A stretch of DNA of 64,000 bases from Panopea generosa. Lineage: Eukaryota; Mollusca; Bivalvia; Adapedonta; Hiatellidae. The stretch is taken from assembly GCA_029582155.1 (NCBI GenBank), contig CM055899.1:52348520-52412519 (forward strand), read 5' to 3'. A program made the translations under genes and the position numbers. Below the pieces are notes generated by a model, which did not search any database, was not told the origin of the DNA, and saw nothing but the letters and a program-made list of their open reading frames with translations. How positions within the stretch are numbered: the stretch's first letter is position 1; each line of letters opens with the position of its first letter. Below, piece after piece: positions 24,844-37,308 of this stretch.

Positions 24844-26200
24844 TCATTTAGACATTGGGAATCCGCCCTTGTACGGAGTCGTATAAACTCGACTTGAAAT
24901 GCTTCCCACTTGCAAATCAGTACATTCGTTAATCGACCTGGACATTGGTCGTATGGTTATGACGTTGGCGTATCCGACGTCTATATGCTCTATAGGGCTA
25001 CAGTCAGGAGATAAAGCTGACCACGACAACACAGGGATGTTGTTATTGTTCAGTAAGTTCATTGTTTTTCTGTCTCGATGCGGTGGAGCGTTATCTTGCA
25101 TAAACGTAAGTCGGTTACGTTGCTGGAATATCGACAGGACCACGAGCGTGGTAATCTAATTCATACAGCTTTGCGCGTTCAAATCACCATTGCAAATCAC
25201 TAGCTGTGACTTAAAATCACTGTTGATAGAGGCTCAAACCATATATAACACTGCCGCCGCCGTAACGCTCAAGCTCCACAACGCAAGTACATTACGTCGA
25301 CGGTACAAGCGCGTACCCTGCCGTCTGCATTGAACAAATTAAATCTAGACTCGTTAGAAAACAAAACCTTTAAACTCGACGTGGAATCCGTTCCCACTCG
25401 TAAATCAGTACATTCGTTAATTCCTGGACATTGGTTGGAGAGTTATGACGTTGGCGTATCAGACATCCCAGTTTACGTTATTGATGTTTGCACGTGCCCA
25501 TTGGAGTCGTTGATGACGATGACGTACACTGAGTACGGGAACTTTCCGTCTCACACCACTATTACATTTCCCATAGGGCTCCATTGTAACATTTATGTCC
25601 AAAACAGAGTGAAAAATTAAATTCTGCAGCATGTGTCTGGGCTCAAATTCTTCACTGGTTCAAGATATGCAACTATAAAGAAAAAAAAGTATACCTTAAC
25701 CAGGTTTTTTTTTTTAAATTCAATGCTTTTGTGAGACCTATCAATTTCCAGAGTAATGATATGTCAACTATTCGCCCTAGATGCGGTTCGAACCAACAAT
25801 TCTGAAATGACACAGAATTGTCCAGAAAGCTGGTATCAGCATCAAATTTTCAGTGGTGATTTCTAAAATACTGACCATTTAACTCATGCTAGCAAAAAAC
25901 AAAACATTGCAGTACAAAGCCCTGAAAAAAAGAAGAAAAAGAGAACTAAAGTTTTATTTCTACCTCCTTCATCTGTACCGGAGTACTCAAGGGAGATAAT
26001 AGTGGTGCGAGTCCGTTCGCTGGCCGCATGCAACGTTTACCGTAATCACGCAATCGTTTAGACACCGTGGTTCGGCGGAATGGGCGACCCCTTGTCCCAA
26101 CGGCTATATTCGCAGTTGATGTCGCCTTAAGTTTACGATTGCATAGATGACGTTGACGAATATAAACATTCTGACGTGGCGTCGTTGCAGGCATCGCCCC
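24844..26200 (-). pseudogene. Tc1/mariner transposase relic, rearranged
   Basis: Minus-strand pieces of a Tc1-type transposase. The N-terminal DNA-binding part (TPRQNVYIRQRHLCNRKL, then RGRPFRRTTVSKRLRDYG) lies at 26194-25946. The catalytic part VLFSNESRFN begins near 25375, followed by LTFMQDNAPPH and IPVLSWSALSPDCSPIEHI near 25100-24950. In-frame stops and a changed first catalytic Asp show it is dead. The C-terminal-type sequence ELTNVLIYEWERIP appears near 25380-25420, immediately upstream of the first catalytic motif, so the order is scrambled. Confidence 0.8.
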
Positions 26201-26569
26201 TGGTCGTGGACTATTGTATCACTACTATGAAATTGTTCGGTTGACGTTAAAACGTTCCACTTTCCAAAAGTCCTAAAATCCATTTTCGGTCTGCGTTATT
26301 TAACCATGGCATCATTCAAATTTAAAATAATCCAAAAAAATTGATTGATTTATTTGATTTGTAGGTTTGTTATGAACATACTCATAGTGTTTAAATCAAA
26401 CTGGCCACATGTTAAATGTGCACGGGGCGCACGAAGAAGACTGTTGGATCCTAGCTATGGTGATTTTATGGTTTGTTGCGCTGATTAAATTCATTCACAT
26501 GGTTAGAAAGTATTGAGATGTGTATGAGTTCAAAATTTTAAGGTAATGCCATTTCTAACAAGAAATGTC

Positions 26570-27822
26570 ACTGGTAAGTGTCGCATGCCACCCAAATGGT
26601 TGTTGAAAAATAACAATATAATTATGTTATAATATGTAGCGATGTATCCATGAATATAAAGAGTAATGGACTGATGTTTCAGACTAGACATGCAATTTCA
26701 TGTTTTTTTTACATTAAGTCAAGCTATTTTAAAATCTCTAAATGTAAGTTACACATCAATTGTTGATAAATTGATCCAAGTGTTCCTGAAATCCATCCAT
26801 GTATGATAAAGTTAAAGGACGGACTTGAAATCTCAAACAGATTCAAAGTGTTGTCATACATACTAAAAGTGTGACATTGACCTTTGAGGTATGGGTCTAG
26901 GTCTTACTTATGACATGTCGTCATGTCATCTTGATAAATTGAGCCAAGATAAAGGCAAAGTCACAGACCAGACACACAATATCAAACAAATTAAAGTGTG
27001 ACCTTGATCTTTGAGGAAAGGTTCTTGGTCTTACATGCGACACTTAATTATGTCATGTTTATCAACTGAGCCAAGTGTTTTTAAAAATTATCCATAGATG
27101 ACAGACCGGACAATAAATGTCAAAAGGATTATGAATGAAAGTGTTGTCAAATAAAGTTAAATTGTGACCTTGACCTGTGAAGTGGGAGTTTTGGTATTAA
27201 GTGTAACATGTCGTCATGTTATGTTGATCATTTATAACAAGTATTTATAAAAATCAATCTATGCATGACAAAGTTGCAGGCCGCACACGAAATCTCAAAC
27301 AGACTCAGTGTTGTCAAACTCAAATTGTGACCTTGACCTTTGAGGTACGGGTGTGGGTCTTACTTGCGAAACGTCGTCTTGTTATGTTGATCAATTATAG
27401 TAAGTATCATTAAAATTCATCTATGCATGACAAAGTTACAGGCCGGTCACAAATTCTCACAGACTCAAAGTGTTGTTAAACAAACTCAAATTGTGACCTT
27501 GACCTTTGAGGTACAAGTGTGGGTCTTACTCGCGACACGTCATCATGTTATGTTGATCATTTGTAGCAAGAATTTATAAAATTCATCTATGCATGACAAA
27601 GTTACAGCCCGGACACAAAATCTCACATAGACTCAAAGTGTATTCAAACAAACTCAAATTGTGACCTTAACCTTTGAGTTACGGATGTGGGTCTTACTCG
27701 CGACACATTGTCATGTTATGTTGATCATTTGTACCAAGTATCAACAAAATCCATCTATGCATGACAAAGATACAGACCGGAAACAAAATACCGGACGGAA
27801 GGACGGACGCTGTGATAACTTT
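26570..27822 (+). mobile_element. Modular tandem element, fourth family
   Basis: Begins near 'aacaagaaatgtcactggta'. It has six or more modules of about 165 bp carrying 'tgtgaccttgacctttgagg', 'catgttatgttgatcatttg' and 'atctatgcatgacaaagtta'. It ends 'ggacggaaggacggacgctg' then 'tgataactttatgcccc'. Confidence 0.6.
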
Positions 27823-27823
27823 A

Positions 27824-27903
27824 TGCCCCCCCCCACCCCAAATTTTTTTTTTTTGGGGGGGGAGGGTATGTGTGTGTGTGTGGGGGGGGGGGGGGGGGGG
27901 GGT
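27824..27903. repeat. Poly-C / poly-T / poly-G / (TG)n cluster
   Basis: C-rich run, 12 T, G-rich run, (TG)6, then about 20 G. The C-run and G-run are complementary and can fold back; the G-runs are G-quadruplex-prone. Confidence 0.85.
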
Positions 27904-28443
27904 CATAATAAAAAAAGATTTAGTCATATGCTTGTTGCGTTTTTATATCTCGTCAGTTACAAATACACTGAAAGGAAAAAGAAAGTATACATGATGCAAT
28001 TCATTTATTGTTCCTTGACCTGTCGACGTTTATAGGTATGCATACTTTATTTTTCCTTTCAATGTATATAACAACCAATCTATACTAGTGTACTCTGGAG
28101 TTACTACGGTGTAAAACTATAGTCAGAAGAGCAAACTGAACTACACTTGAGTGCAAGTGACCACCGAATTATATGAGCGTTATTCGCAATGTCACAGCGG
28201 TGTGTGTAATCCAAGATAATTGGAGGTTACTGGTACGCACCTGTAGGTAAACTAATGTTGCAGCTTACTTCGATGCCGATGCCAGAGCGGGACTAAATAT
28301 GGTGATTTCTAGACCGTCAGCGTGGTCATTTATGAATTCGTGTAGTTGGGGATATTTTTTTAATTGTTGGGTGTATAGTAGAAAATTAATTGCAGAATAT
28401 AGGAAAAACACATTTTTCAATATTTAAGCATGTAATACGTTTT

Positions 28444-28810
28444 TTTAGCTCGTCTTTTTGAAGAAAAAAATGAACAGCTATTGTCATGACCCCTGGCGTC
28501 GTCAGCGACCCCTTGGGGCACGGTCATTTTTAACCCCCAGGGACACCATTTTTACAAATCTAATAGAAAATATAGTTGGTTATCATTACAACATGAATAT
28601 TTTCAAAATCTGGTTGGCAATTTATAAGAATTTTTAGTGTTCGACTATTTTGAGTAATGGAGGCCATCTTGAATTTAAGTTCAAAGCAAATCATCTGTAT
28701 AGTCTCCCATTCAATAAAAACAATCACGAGAAGTTAAGTTGGCTAAGTGATTTCAGAGAGAGAGTGTTGCCAACGGACGGCGGACGACAAACAACTTGCA
28801 TAAGACATTC
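28444..28810 (-). mobile_element. Probable modular element, reverse orientation
   Basis: Starts with 'ttagctcg', the complement of the GAGCTAA terminus, followed by 'gaacagctattgtcatgacc'. It runs through 'gagagagtgttgccaacgga' and 'cggcggacgacaaacaactt'. Confidence 0.4.
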
Positions 28811-28814
28811 TGTG

Positions 28815-28947
28815 GCGGTATTCACCAACCATTCTTAGACTTCATTATTCTATATGTCATGGTAAACTAGATATCTAAGGTTGAAATTTGGATTTTCAAG
28901 CTCAAGTCTAAGAATATTCTAAAGAATGGTTGGTGAATACGACCCCT
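28815..28947. mobile_element. ~130-bp foldback MITE
   Basis: The left arm 'cggtattcaccaaccattct' plus 'tagact' is mirrored on the right by 'agtctaagaatattctaaag' and 'aatggttggtgaatacgacc'. It folds into a near full-length hairpin with a short loop. Confidence 0.65.
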
Positions 28948-29230
28948 GGCCTTTGTGAATAAGGATTTGGTTGTTTTTATCACATAGGCCTATCAATAGC
29001 AAGCAGTGTGAATGGGATTGACATTTATATATGTCTTCAACACACAGTCTATGGTAGTATTTTTATTAAATAAATAATTCCTTAAGTACATACATATATA
29101 TGAACATTTATCAACTATCAATATAACATTTCTCCCAAACAACACATTCAATTACAATTGTTTGTAAAATTGTAAGCATGAACAATTTATCTCTCTCCTA
29201 CAATGATGACTCTGGATTTAAAATCATTAA

Positions 29231-29676
29231 CCCTTTACTTCATATAGATGCCTTTCGACACCTCTAATATAGATGCCTTTGAACACCACTAATATAGACG
29301 CCTTTGGACACCTCTAATATAGACGCCTTTGGACACCACTAATATAGACACCTCTAATATAGACACCTTTGGACACCTCTAATACAGACGCCTTTGGACA
29401 CCTCTAATATAGACACCTTTGGACACCTCTAATGTAGACACCTTTGGACACCTAATACAGACGACTTTGGGCACCTCTAATATAGATGCCTTTGGACACC
29501 TAATACAGAAGGGTTTAGAATTATTGGGTGAATTATGTTTATATTAACTGACATAGTGGAAAACAGTGCAGGAAGTGATCAGATTGCTCGTTACAAGCAA
29601 TCTGAACTCTTCCTGCACTGTTTTCAAAGGCCTTCTCAGATTGGTGCGGGAAAATGAGTATCTATGGAGTAAAGGG
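29231..29676 (+). mobile_element. piggyBac-like MITE copy 1, with internal 25-bp minisatellite
   Basis: Begins CCCTTTACTTCATA after TTAA (29227-29230) and ends TATGGAGTAAAGGG followed by TTAG (one change from TTAA). Inside, about ten copies of a unit like 'tatagacgcctttggacacctctaa' are followed by a decayed hairpin (gtgcaggaagtgatcagatt and its complement). TTAA targets and CCC termini are piggyBac traits. Confidence 0.72.
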
Positions 29677-29892
29677 TTAGGTAGCTACAGGTCAGTAAGA
29701 CAGTAAAAATGCAATATTTGGAGCAAATATATATGATTATCAGACACGTATATTCTATGTTATAGTTTACCAAACACAAGAAATTCTGATAAACTTACCT
29801 AACCATGGACTAACAAAGCACCAAATGTAAACCAACACAGTTCAATGTGGTCATATTCACAAAATCCATTTACTTGACTTGTTTATTTTTAC

Positions 29893-30092
29893 CAGGTTTC
29901 CGTTTACCAACATTTTACTTAAATAAGTTTTGACTGGTTATTTATCTATTTTATGTACCGGTACATAATCAATATCAATGAAACTGTATCAGGTTTTAAT
30001 GGAACCAGTCTAAAATCATGATCAATTGGCTGCTTTTCTTAGAGTTAAGTTTGTAAGTATCTAAATATATGTTGGTAGAACTGGAGCCAGAT
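29893..30092. mobile_element. ~200-bp MITE family (CTCC..TTTACCAACAT), copy 1
   Basis: Left 'ccaggtttccgtttaccaac' and right 'atgttggtagaactggagcc' are imperfect inverted repeats; the interior 'ttttgactggtta' and 'ttttaatggaaccagtctaa' are shared with copies at 30300 and 52671. Confidence 0.55.
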
Positions 30093-30299
30093 AATGAGAT
30101 TGCACAATGTGTATAATTATCTCATACAACAATAGATCAGAAATGCATATTTAGCAGGTGGCTGCCATTATAATGACTGTGTAGTTTCTAAATATGTAAA
30201 CCATGTAAACAAACACATAAATTAAGTAAATCATGCAGAATATAAACAGGCAAGAAATGATAAAAAATCATAAAAATCAGGCTCTTGCATCAACAACAG

Positions 30300-30513
30300 C
30301 ATAGTTTACTTAAATACTTAAAAACTGATTCAAAGAAAAGCACCCAGGTGATCATGATATTAGACTGGATCCATAAAAACTGCACTTGGTTTTATTGACA
30401 TTAATTAAAGAATTTTAAAGTAACCATTAAAATAACCAGTCAAAATTAAGTAAAATTTTTAAGAATTTAAGTAAAACTACAGATATTGTTGGTAAAACAG
30501 GAGCCAGGTGAAT
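30300..30513. mobile_element. ~200-bp MITE family, copy 2 (inverted)
   Basis: Contains 'taaccagtcaaaattaagta' and ends 'attgttggtaaaacaggagc', the reverse of the other copies. The left portion 'ttacttaaatacttaaaaac' is the complement of the copy at 52671. Confidence 0.55.
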
Positions 30514-30954
30514 ATCAAAAAGTACAGATAATCACCAAATATATAAAAGTTCAAATATTATAGGTGACATTATGTCACTGACATACCCGTTACATATATT
30601 GTCAATCACTGGTATGTGGAATATTGGAATCTTAACTCTAAACAAGTTAATACCAAAATATAGTGAAATCAATAATTATTTGCAACAAAAGTACAAAAAC
30701 TTTTGTTAATTTTGTCTTTATCATATACCCAGACAGCAGAAACTTCACACAGTTCTTGTTCTGCATTATTTATCACGATCAAATTAACTAATTTTCAATT
30801 TTGGCACTTTTATTTGTTATTGGATTCATCCTGAAAAGTTGTTTGTGATATTTGCTATTTTAAACCATTTGAAATGGTGGTCAAATACCTATATGGCATA
30901 CTGTTATTCTAAGGCATTTTTATCAATTGTATATCTAGGAATATACTTTTAACA

Positions 30955-31110
30955 GAAAAACTTCAAATTGAAACATTTTAAATTTAAGACCATTTTGCAT
31001 GTTTAAAACATTATAAAACATCTTAGGTTACATACATCTTAAATTTTATGTAAAAGAAATCAATTGCCTGTGAAATTTAAATGATTAATTTGCCAAAATG
31101 TTAATTCTTT
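30955..31110. repeat. Dispersed ~140-bp repeat, copy 1
   Basis: 'ttatgtaaaagaaatcaatt' with 'aaatgattaatttgccaa' and 'gaccattttgcatg' recurs at about 33200-33340 in the same orientation. Confidence 0.55.
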
Positions 31111-31162
31111 GGATTTAATACAGTAATTGTTTTGATTGAATATTTAGTGTCATTTTTTATGC

Positions 31163-31377
31163 CATCGAGGGCTAACAGACAATCAGTGAACCTAACCACT
31201 GTTTCCTGGGATCCTGAAAGGTTAACCAGTACCGGAGCACACCCTATCTCCACAAGTAACTGATAACTTTCTTACTTGAATCAGCAGTGAGAGACGAATG
31301 ATAATGAGACAAAATCGAACTCACAACCCCTGGATTGATAGTCAGACACATAACCGACTGAGCTAATCGAGCCCGGC
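31163..31377 (-). mobile_element. tRNA-headed SINE, family A copy
   Basis: Begins 'ccatcgagggctaacagaca' and ends 'ctgagctaatcgagcccggc'. On the minus strand the right end reads like a tRNA start (TAGCTCAGTCGGTTATG), with a B-box-like GAGTTCGATTTTG. Body shared with the other copies. Confidence 0.7.
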
Positions 31378-33199
31378 TGATTTAATACAGTCTACACAAT
31401 TAATTATAATGTATACAGTCACTGCAACATTTACAAGGTATTTCTACAATCTTAAATACTTATTTTAATACACAATATAAATCCTTATAAAACCATTCTC
31501 TTCCTACAAAAGGCCATATTAAATGCATAGACAACATATTGCTAGATAATAAACTGTACTAATATCAGTTAACCAGAACTGCAAATTGTAACTTAGCAAC
31601 AATCATTTAGTTAATTTAACGTTTATGTATTATACAGAAATATACTAATGTATACAAACATTTAATGAAACAAATAAATACAGTTTAATACTTTCTTAAA
31701 AGTAGACTACATAAGAATATGAACATAGATAATAAGAATCATTCCCTAGTACATCTCCTTTTTAAAATCCCTCTAAGATTTTTATTTCTTCTAAAGAATT
31801 ATGTTTAAAAAAAAAACACTAAGATTTTTATATTTCTTCTTCTTTTTTTTTAAAACCCCACTTATACTTTTAGTTCTGCTAAACAAATATTTGAAATAAC
31901 GTAAAGATTTTAATATTTTTTCTATTAAACAAATATGTTGAAATCCCACTAAGATTTTTATTTCTTCTATCAATACCTGTTCTCTGAAATCCTCTTGTAT
32001 TCAATATATGAGCAGTTCTGAGAAATGTGTTTATCCAGCATTCCTATAACATGTACTTGTTATTGCAAGGAATATAAAATAGTAATTATTTATTTTTTGT
32101 ACCTAAAAGAAAATGCATTCGGTTGTGAAAATCTCAAACAGGTTTCTTTTATAACACTTGTAGATTTTCTTTCTTTCTGCCATTAAGCATTTTCATCACT
32201 GGTTCTCTTATATATTTTATATCACAATTATATGAATAGAATCAGAATTGAATATAACAATACTAATCTGTCATAATGAAATCAGAGCAAACAAAAACGA
32301 AAAACATCAGTCATCTGTCATACAACTTTGTTTTATTGTGAAAATATCTATCAAGTTTGGAATGTTGGCTAAAATATAGAAATGATACATGATCTCTTTG
32401 CATACAAATGTGTTTTTTTACTATTGCACAAAAATTGCAGCATATGAAATAATCTTTTCTTGTTTATTATATACACACATGTATGTACTAATACAGAAAT
32501 GCATCCACAGCAGGGTGCATAAATACATAAAGAAATACTCATATAAGAACAGAATCTTGAAAGTCTGCACCTTTTTTTTATTAAACAACAAAAAATAACA
32601 TTTAACTTGTTATACTCATAATGTATTGTTACTGGAATGTATGTTTGTGATTGTAATGTAAGAAGAAGCTATGTTACAGACATAAAACACTGTAAAATGT
32701 ACACTAGCACCACAGATTCAATTCTGTAGTAGCAAATAACAGAAGAAATAAATAATAAAGCATCTTTAAATTCTTCAGAGATTGTTAGACTCAAGTAGCA
32801 TTGATGAATCTTTCTGACATGGGTAGAATTTAATTCTAAAGAAGGTGAAAACTTCCCCAATCCAGATCAGCCATCTAAAGCTCAATAAATGTCCACAAAC
32901 ACTCCTGACACCATAAACGTAGTTATAGCTGAATGGTATTACCAAGGAATTATATAGAGAAGGAAATGCAACTGATTGAGAGTTTGTGAAAGCTCATGTA
33001 TTCACGCAAAATCTCGCAATATCTCATTTTCAATTATCTTCCATTCATCTCAGGAACACAAATCAAAATTCCTACATTGCAGAATGAAACTTCATCTAAA
33101 CAATACCATTCCCAACAACTTGTGTTTAAAATTGTTGAAGTGAATCTGATTACAAAATTTGTATATTGCAGATAAATAAAGACATGTTATGAGAAATTT
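31378..33199. other. AT-rich intergenic DNA
   Basis: Four loose repeats of 'ctaagatttttatttcttct' at about 31768-31970; otherwise no recognisable element or coding sequence. Confidence 0.5.
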
Positions 33200-33340
33200 T
33201 CCTTCAAACTTCAATATCTTTAATTCAAGATCATTTTGCATGATCGAATTATGTTTAAGCATCTAAGATAACATACAACTTACAGTTTATGTAAAAGAAA
33301 TCAGTTTCCTGTGAATTAAAATGATTAATTTGCCAATAAT
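33200..33340. repeat. Dispersed ~140-bp repeat, copy 2
   Basis: Shares 'tttatgtaaaagaaatcagt', 'gatcattttgcatg' and 'aaaatgattaatttgccaat' with copy 1. It ends about 105 bp before the piggyBac-like MITE. Confidence 0.55.
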
Positions 33341-33445
33341 TAATCCTTTACTAGCTGTTTTATCAACATTTAGTCAGGAGTTTCCTATCCTTTTATATAA
33401 GTCCTTGGTATTACATTTTCTAATAATTCAAACGATATATTTTAA

Positions 33446-33960
33446 CCCTTTACTTCATATAGACACCTTTGGACACCTAATAAAGACGCCTTTGGACACT
33501 TAATATAGACGCCTTTGGACACCTCTAATATAGACGCCTTTGGACACCTCTAATATAAACGCCTTTAGACACCTAATAAAGACGCCTTTGGACACCTAAT
33601 ATAGACGCCTTTGGACACCTAATATAGACGCCTTTGGACATCTAATATAGACGCCTTTGGACATCTAATATAGACGCCTTTGGACACCTAATATAGATGC
33701 CTTTGGACACCTAATATAGATGCCTTTGGACACCTAAAATAGACGCCTTTGGATACCTCTAATATAGACGCCTTTGGACACCTCTAATATAGAAGGCTTT
33801 TGAATTATTGGGTGAATTATGTTTATATTAACTGGCAGAGTGGAAAACAGAGCAGGAAGTGTTCAGATTTCTCTTAACGAGCAATCTGAACTCTTCCTGC
33901 ACTGTTTTCAAAGGCCTTCTGTGATTGGTGCGGGAAAACGCGTATCTATGGAGTAAAGGG
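33446..33960 (+). mobile_element. piggyBac-like MITE copy 2, with expanded minisatellite
   Basis: Intact TTAA on both sides (33442-33445 and 33961-33964), termini CCCTTTACTTCATA and TATGGAGTAAAGGG. It holds about 14 minisatellite units, more than copy 1, then the same hairpin segment and tail (attggtgcgggaaaacgcgt). The size difference from copies 1 and 3 is mostly array length. Confidence 0.78.
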
Positions 33961-34277
33961 TTAAGAAGAGCATACTGGCTTTCCAACAATTGCACTTGAT
34001 CAATCACAATGAGCTATATTAAAGGCACCTTAGCAAAATCCGTAAAAAAAGAACAAGTGTGTGATAACAATTTATGCAATATTCAAATAAAGACAGTAAT
34101 GTTAAAGATGGAGAAACAGACAAAGAAGACATCTAAAATAAACATTAACATATCAACTTACAGCTCAATTAGGACATGTCACACCAGCAATGTTATAGCT
34201 GTAAGATTTGGCAGGTCTAAGACAAATGAATGTTTTAGACATTTAGCTTTAGTTTGTAGGAATATAAGGTTATTTTT

Positions 34278-34505
34278 ATGTCATCAAGGGCTGACGGACA
34301 ATTTAACAGGGAAACCAGTTCTCCTGCTCGCCAATCTTGGCAAGTATCTGATAACTTTCCCACTTGAATGAGCGGTAGGCGATGAATGACAATGAGACAC
34401 AGTGTTGGATATTAATCATCATGAAGGCTTTAACTGTGCCGGGATTCAAACTCACAACCTTTAGATTGATAGTCTGATGCGCTACTGACTGTGCGCACCA
34501 GTCCT
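34278..34505 (-). mobile_element. tRNA-headed SINE, family A copy (diverged)
   Basis: Shares 'tcccacttgaatgagcggta', 'gatgaatgacaatgagacac' and 'gggattcaaactcacaacct' with the other copies. An internal segment around 34310-34330 differs. Confidence 0.6.
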
Positions 34506-35164
34506 GGTTAAGCTTTTGTTCATAATCTTAATGCGCAATTAGGAAAGGAATAATCTCTTTTGAAATTAGTAAAACACAATTTTCGAGACAAAAATGAATT
34601 AATAGGGCAAAATAAATGATACCCACTCAATCATTGTTGCCAAGACAATAAAGTACAAATCAACAAAAAGTTATGATGAAACTTTCACAATTTCTTAAAA
34701 CTAAAACAAAGTTTGAGTACCAATTTAAATTGAAAAAAAAAAACCCCAACAAAATCTTCTTTTCATACAGCCAATTTTAAAACATTGTTTGTTGTCTTCC
34801 TATATACCTATTTAAAGGCTGCCTACTAAATCAAACAAATATTTGAAGCAGTGTTTTTATCTCGGCTATTGCAAGTTTGTGTCTTTAATTTTTTTTTAAC
34901 AATACCATTTTTTGGATATTGAAAATAAAAAAAAATACCACCACATCACGTTTTCAAAACTAGGATTGAAAGACAGCAAACAAACATTTTTTTAATGCTG
35001 AATTTTAATCACAGAAACTGAAGTCTGTAAATAAACTTCCTGTGGACTGTTATCATAACTCGGGCTGCACATCAGTGACAGAGTAAATACATTATGTACA
35101 TAACAATTTGATCATATACAGTACCAGTATACAAAAATTAATGTACATTTAGAGTATCTTCTAG
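34506..35164. other. Intergenic, no feature seen
   Basis: AT-rich, several A-runs; no coding or repeat structure recognised. Confidence 0.5.
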
Positions 35165-36030
35165 AAACGGAATGATGGAACCAGTAAACTGGAAATGGAA
35201 TGATGGAACAAGTAAACTAGATCTGGAATGACAGAACCAGTAATTAAGACTAGAAATGGAATGATGGAACCAGTATACCAGAAATGGAATGACAGAACCA
35301 GTAAACTATAAATGGAATGATGGAACCAGTATACCAGAAATGGAATGACAGAACCAGTAAACTAGAAATGGAATGATGGAACCTGTATACCAGAAATGGA
35401 ATGACAGAACCAGTAAACTGGAAATGGAATGATGGAACCAGTATACCAGAAATGGATGACAGAACCAGTAAACTGGAAATGGAATGAGGGAACCAGTAAA
35501 CTAGAAATGGAACGATGGAACCAGTAAACTGAAAATGGAATAAGGGAAGTTCCGAACCAGTAAACTAGAAATGGAATGATGGAACCAGTATACCAGAAAT
35601 GGAATGACAGAACCAGTAAACTAGAAATGGAATGATGGAACCAGTATACCACAAATGGAATGACAGAACCAGTAAACTAGAAATGGAATGACAGAACCAG
35701 TAAACTAGAAATGGAATGATGGAACCAGTATACCAGAAATGGAATGACAGAACCAGTAAACTAGAAATGGAATGATGGAACCTGTATACCAGAAATGGAA
35801 TGACAGAACCAGTAAACTGGAAATGGAATGATGGAACCAGTATACCAGAAATGGATGACAGAACCAGTAAACTGGAAATGGAATAAGGGAACCAGTAAAC
35901 TAGAAATGGAATGATGGAACCAGTAAACTGAAAATGGAATGATGGAACCAGTATACTGGAAATGGAATGATTGAACCAGTAAATGAATGATGAAACCAGT
36001 TGATAAAAGATGAAACTAGTAAATGAATGA
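35165..36030. repeat. 28-bp minisatellite
   Basis: About 28 copies of 'ggaatgatggaaccagtata' plus 'ccagaaat' and variants. Long frames on the minus strand (repeating FHFQFTGSII-like residues) are repeat artefacts, not genes. Confidence 0.9.
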
Positions 36031-36303
36031 TGGAACCAGTAATGGAATTTTGGAACTGGTAGTAAATAAAAACAGTTAAATAGAAAATCAAATGATGGAC
36101 CCAATACATGATGCAATCAAACCTCATTATCTCACACTTCATCGCACAACATTAACCAGCAGATGGCGCTTTAATCAACCAAAACACAGAAAGTTTCATA
36201 AAATAGTGTAAACAGGATAAAAATTTTGTGTGCAAACTACAGTGTTTTTTTTATATTAAATCCTCAACTGCTATAAAGTTAAAGATAATGAGATTCAGCT
36301 GTT

Positions 36304-37295
36304 CATGTATATCCATGTTGTATACAGTATAGTTATATACATGTATATCTATGTTGTATACAGTATAGTTATATACATGTACATCCATGCTGTTTACAGT
36401 ATAGTTACATACATGTACATCCATGCTGTTTACAGTGTAGTTACATACATGTACATCCATGCTGTAAACAGTATAGTTACATACATGTACATCCATACTG
36501 TATACAGTATAGTTACATACATGTACATCCATGCTGTATACAGTATGGTTACATACATGTACATCCATGCTGTATACAGTATGGTTACATACATGTACAT
36601 CCATGCTGTATACAGTATGGTTACATACATGTACATCCATGCTGTATACAGTATAGTTACATACATGTACATCCATACTGTTTACAGTATGGTTACATAC
36701 ATGTACATCCATGCTGTATACAGTATGGTTACATACATGTACATCCATGCTGTAAACAGTATAGTTACATACATGTACATCCATACTGTATACAGTATAG
36801 TTACATACATGTACAGCCATGCTGTATACAGTATAGTTACATACATGTACATCCATGCTGTATACAGTATAGTTACATACATGTACATCCATGCTGTATA
36901 CAGTATAGTTACATACATGTACATCCATGCTGTTTACAGTGTAGTTACATACATGTACATCCATGCTGTATACAGTATAGCTATATACATGTACATCCAT
37001 GCTGTATACAGTATAGTTACATACATGTACATCTATGTTGTATGTTGTATACAGTATAGTTATATACATGTACATCCATGCTGTATACAGTATAGTTACA
37101 TACATGTACATCCATGCTGTATACAGTATAGCTATATACATGTACATCCATGCTGTATACAGTATAGTTACATACATGTACATCTATGTTGTATGTTGTA
37201 TACAGTATAGTTACATAAATGTACATCTATGTTGTATACAGTATAGTTATATACATCTTTATCCATGTTGTTTACAGTATAGTTATATACATATA
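36304..37295. repeat. 36-bp minisatellite with internal palindromes
   Basis: About 27 copies of 'atacatgtacatccatgctg' plus 'tatacagtatagttac'. The unit length is a multiple of three and free of stops in several frames, which yields ~300-codon open frames on both strands; these are artefacts. Confidence 0.92.
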
Positions 37296-37308
37296 TAGAT
37301 ATATATAT

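Noticed and set aside
35362-36116. Minus-strand 183-codon frame of repeating aromatic-rich residues
   Set aside because: It is produced by the 28-bp minisatellite; the period is not a multiple of three, so the frame repeats every 84 bp, and there is no start context or homology.
36251-37210. Open frames of ~300 codons on both strands
   Set aside because: They lie wholly in the 36-bp minisatellite; a unit divisible by three without stops makes such frames automatically.
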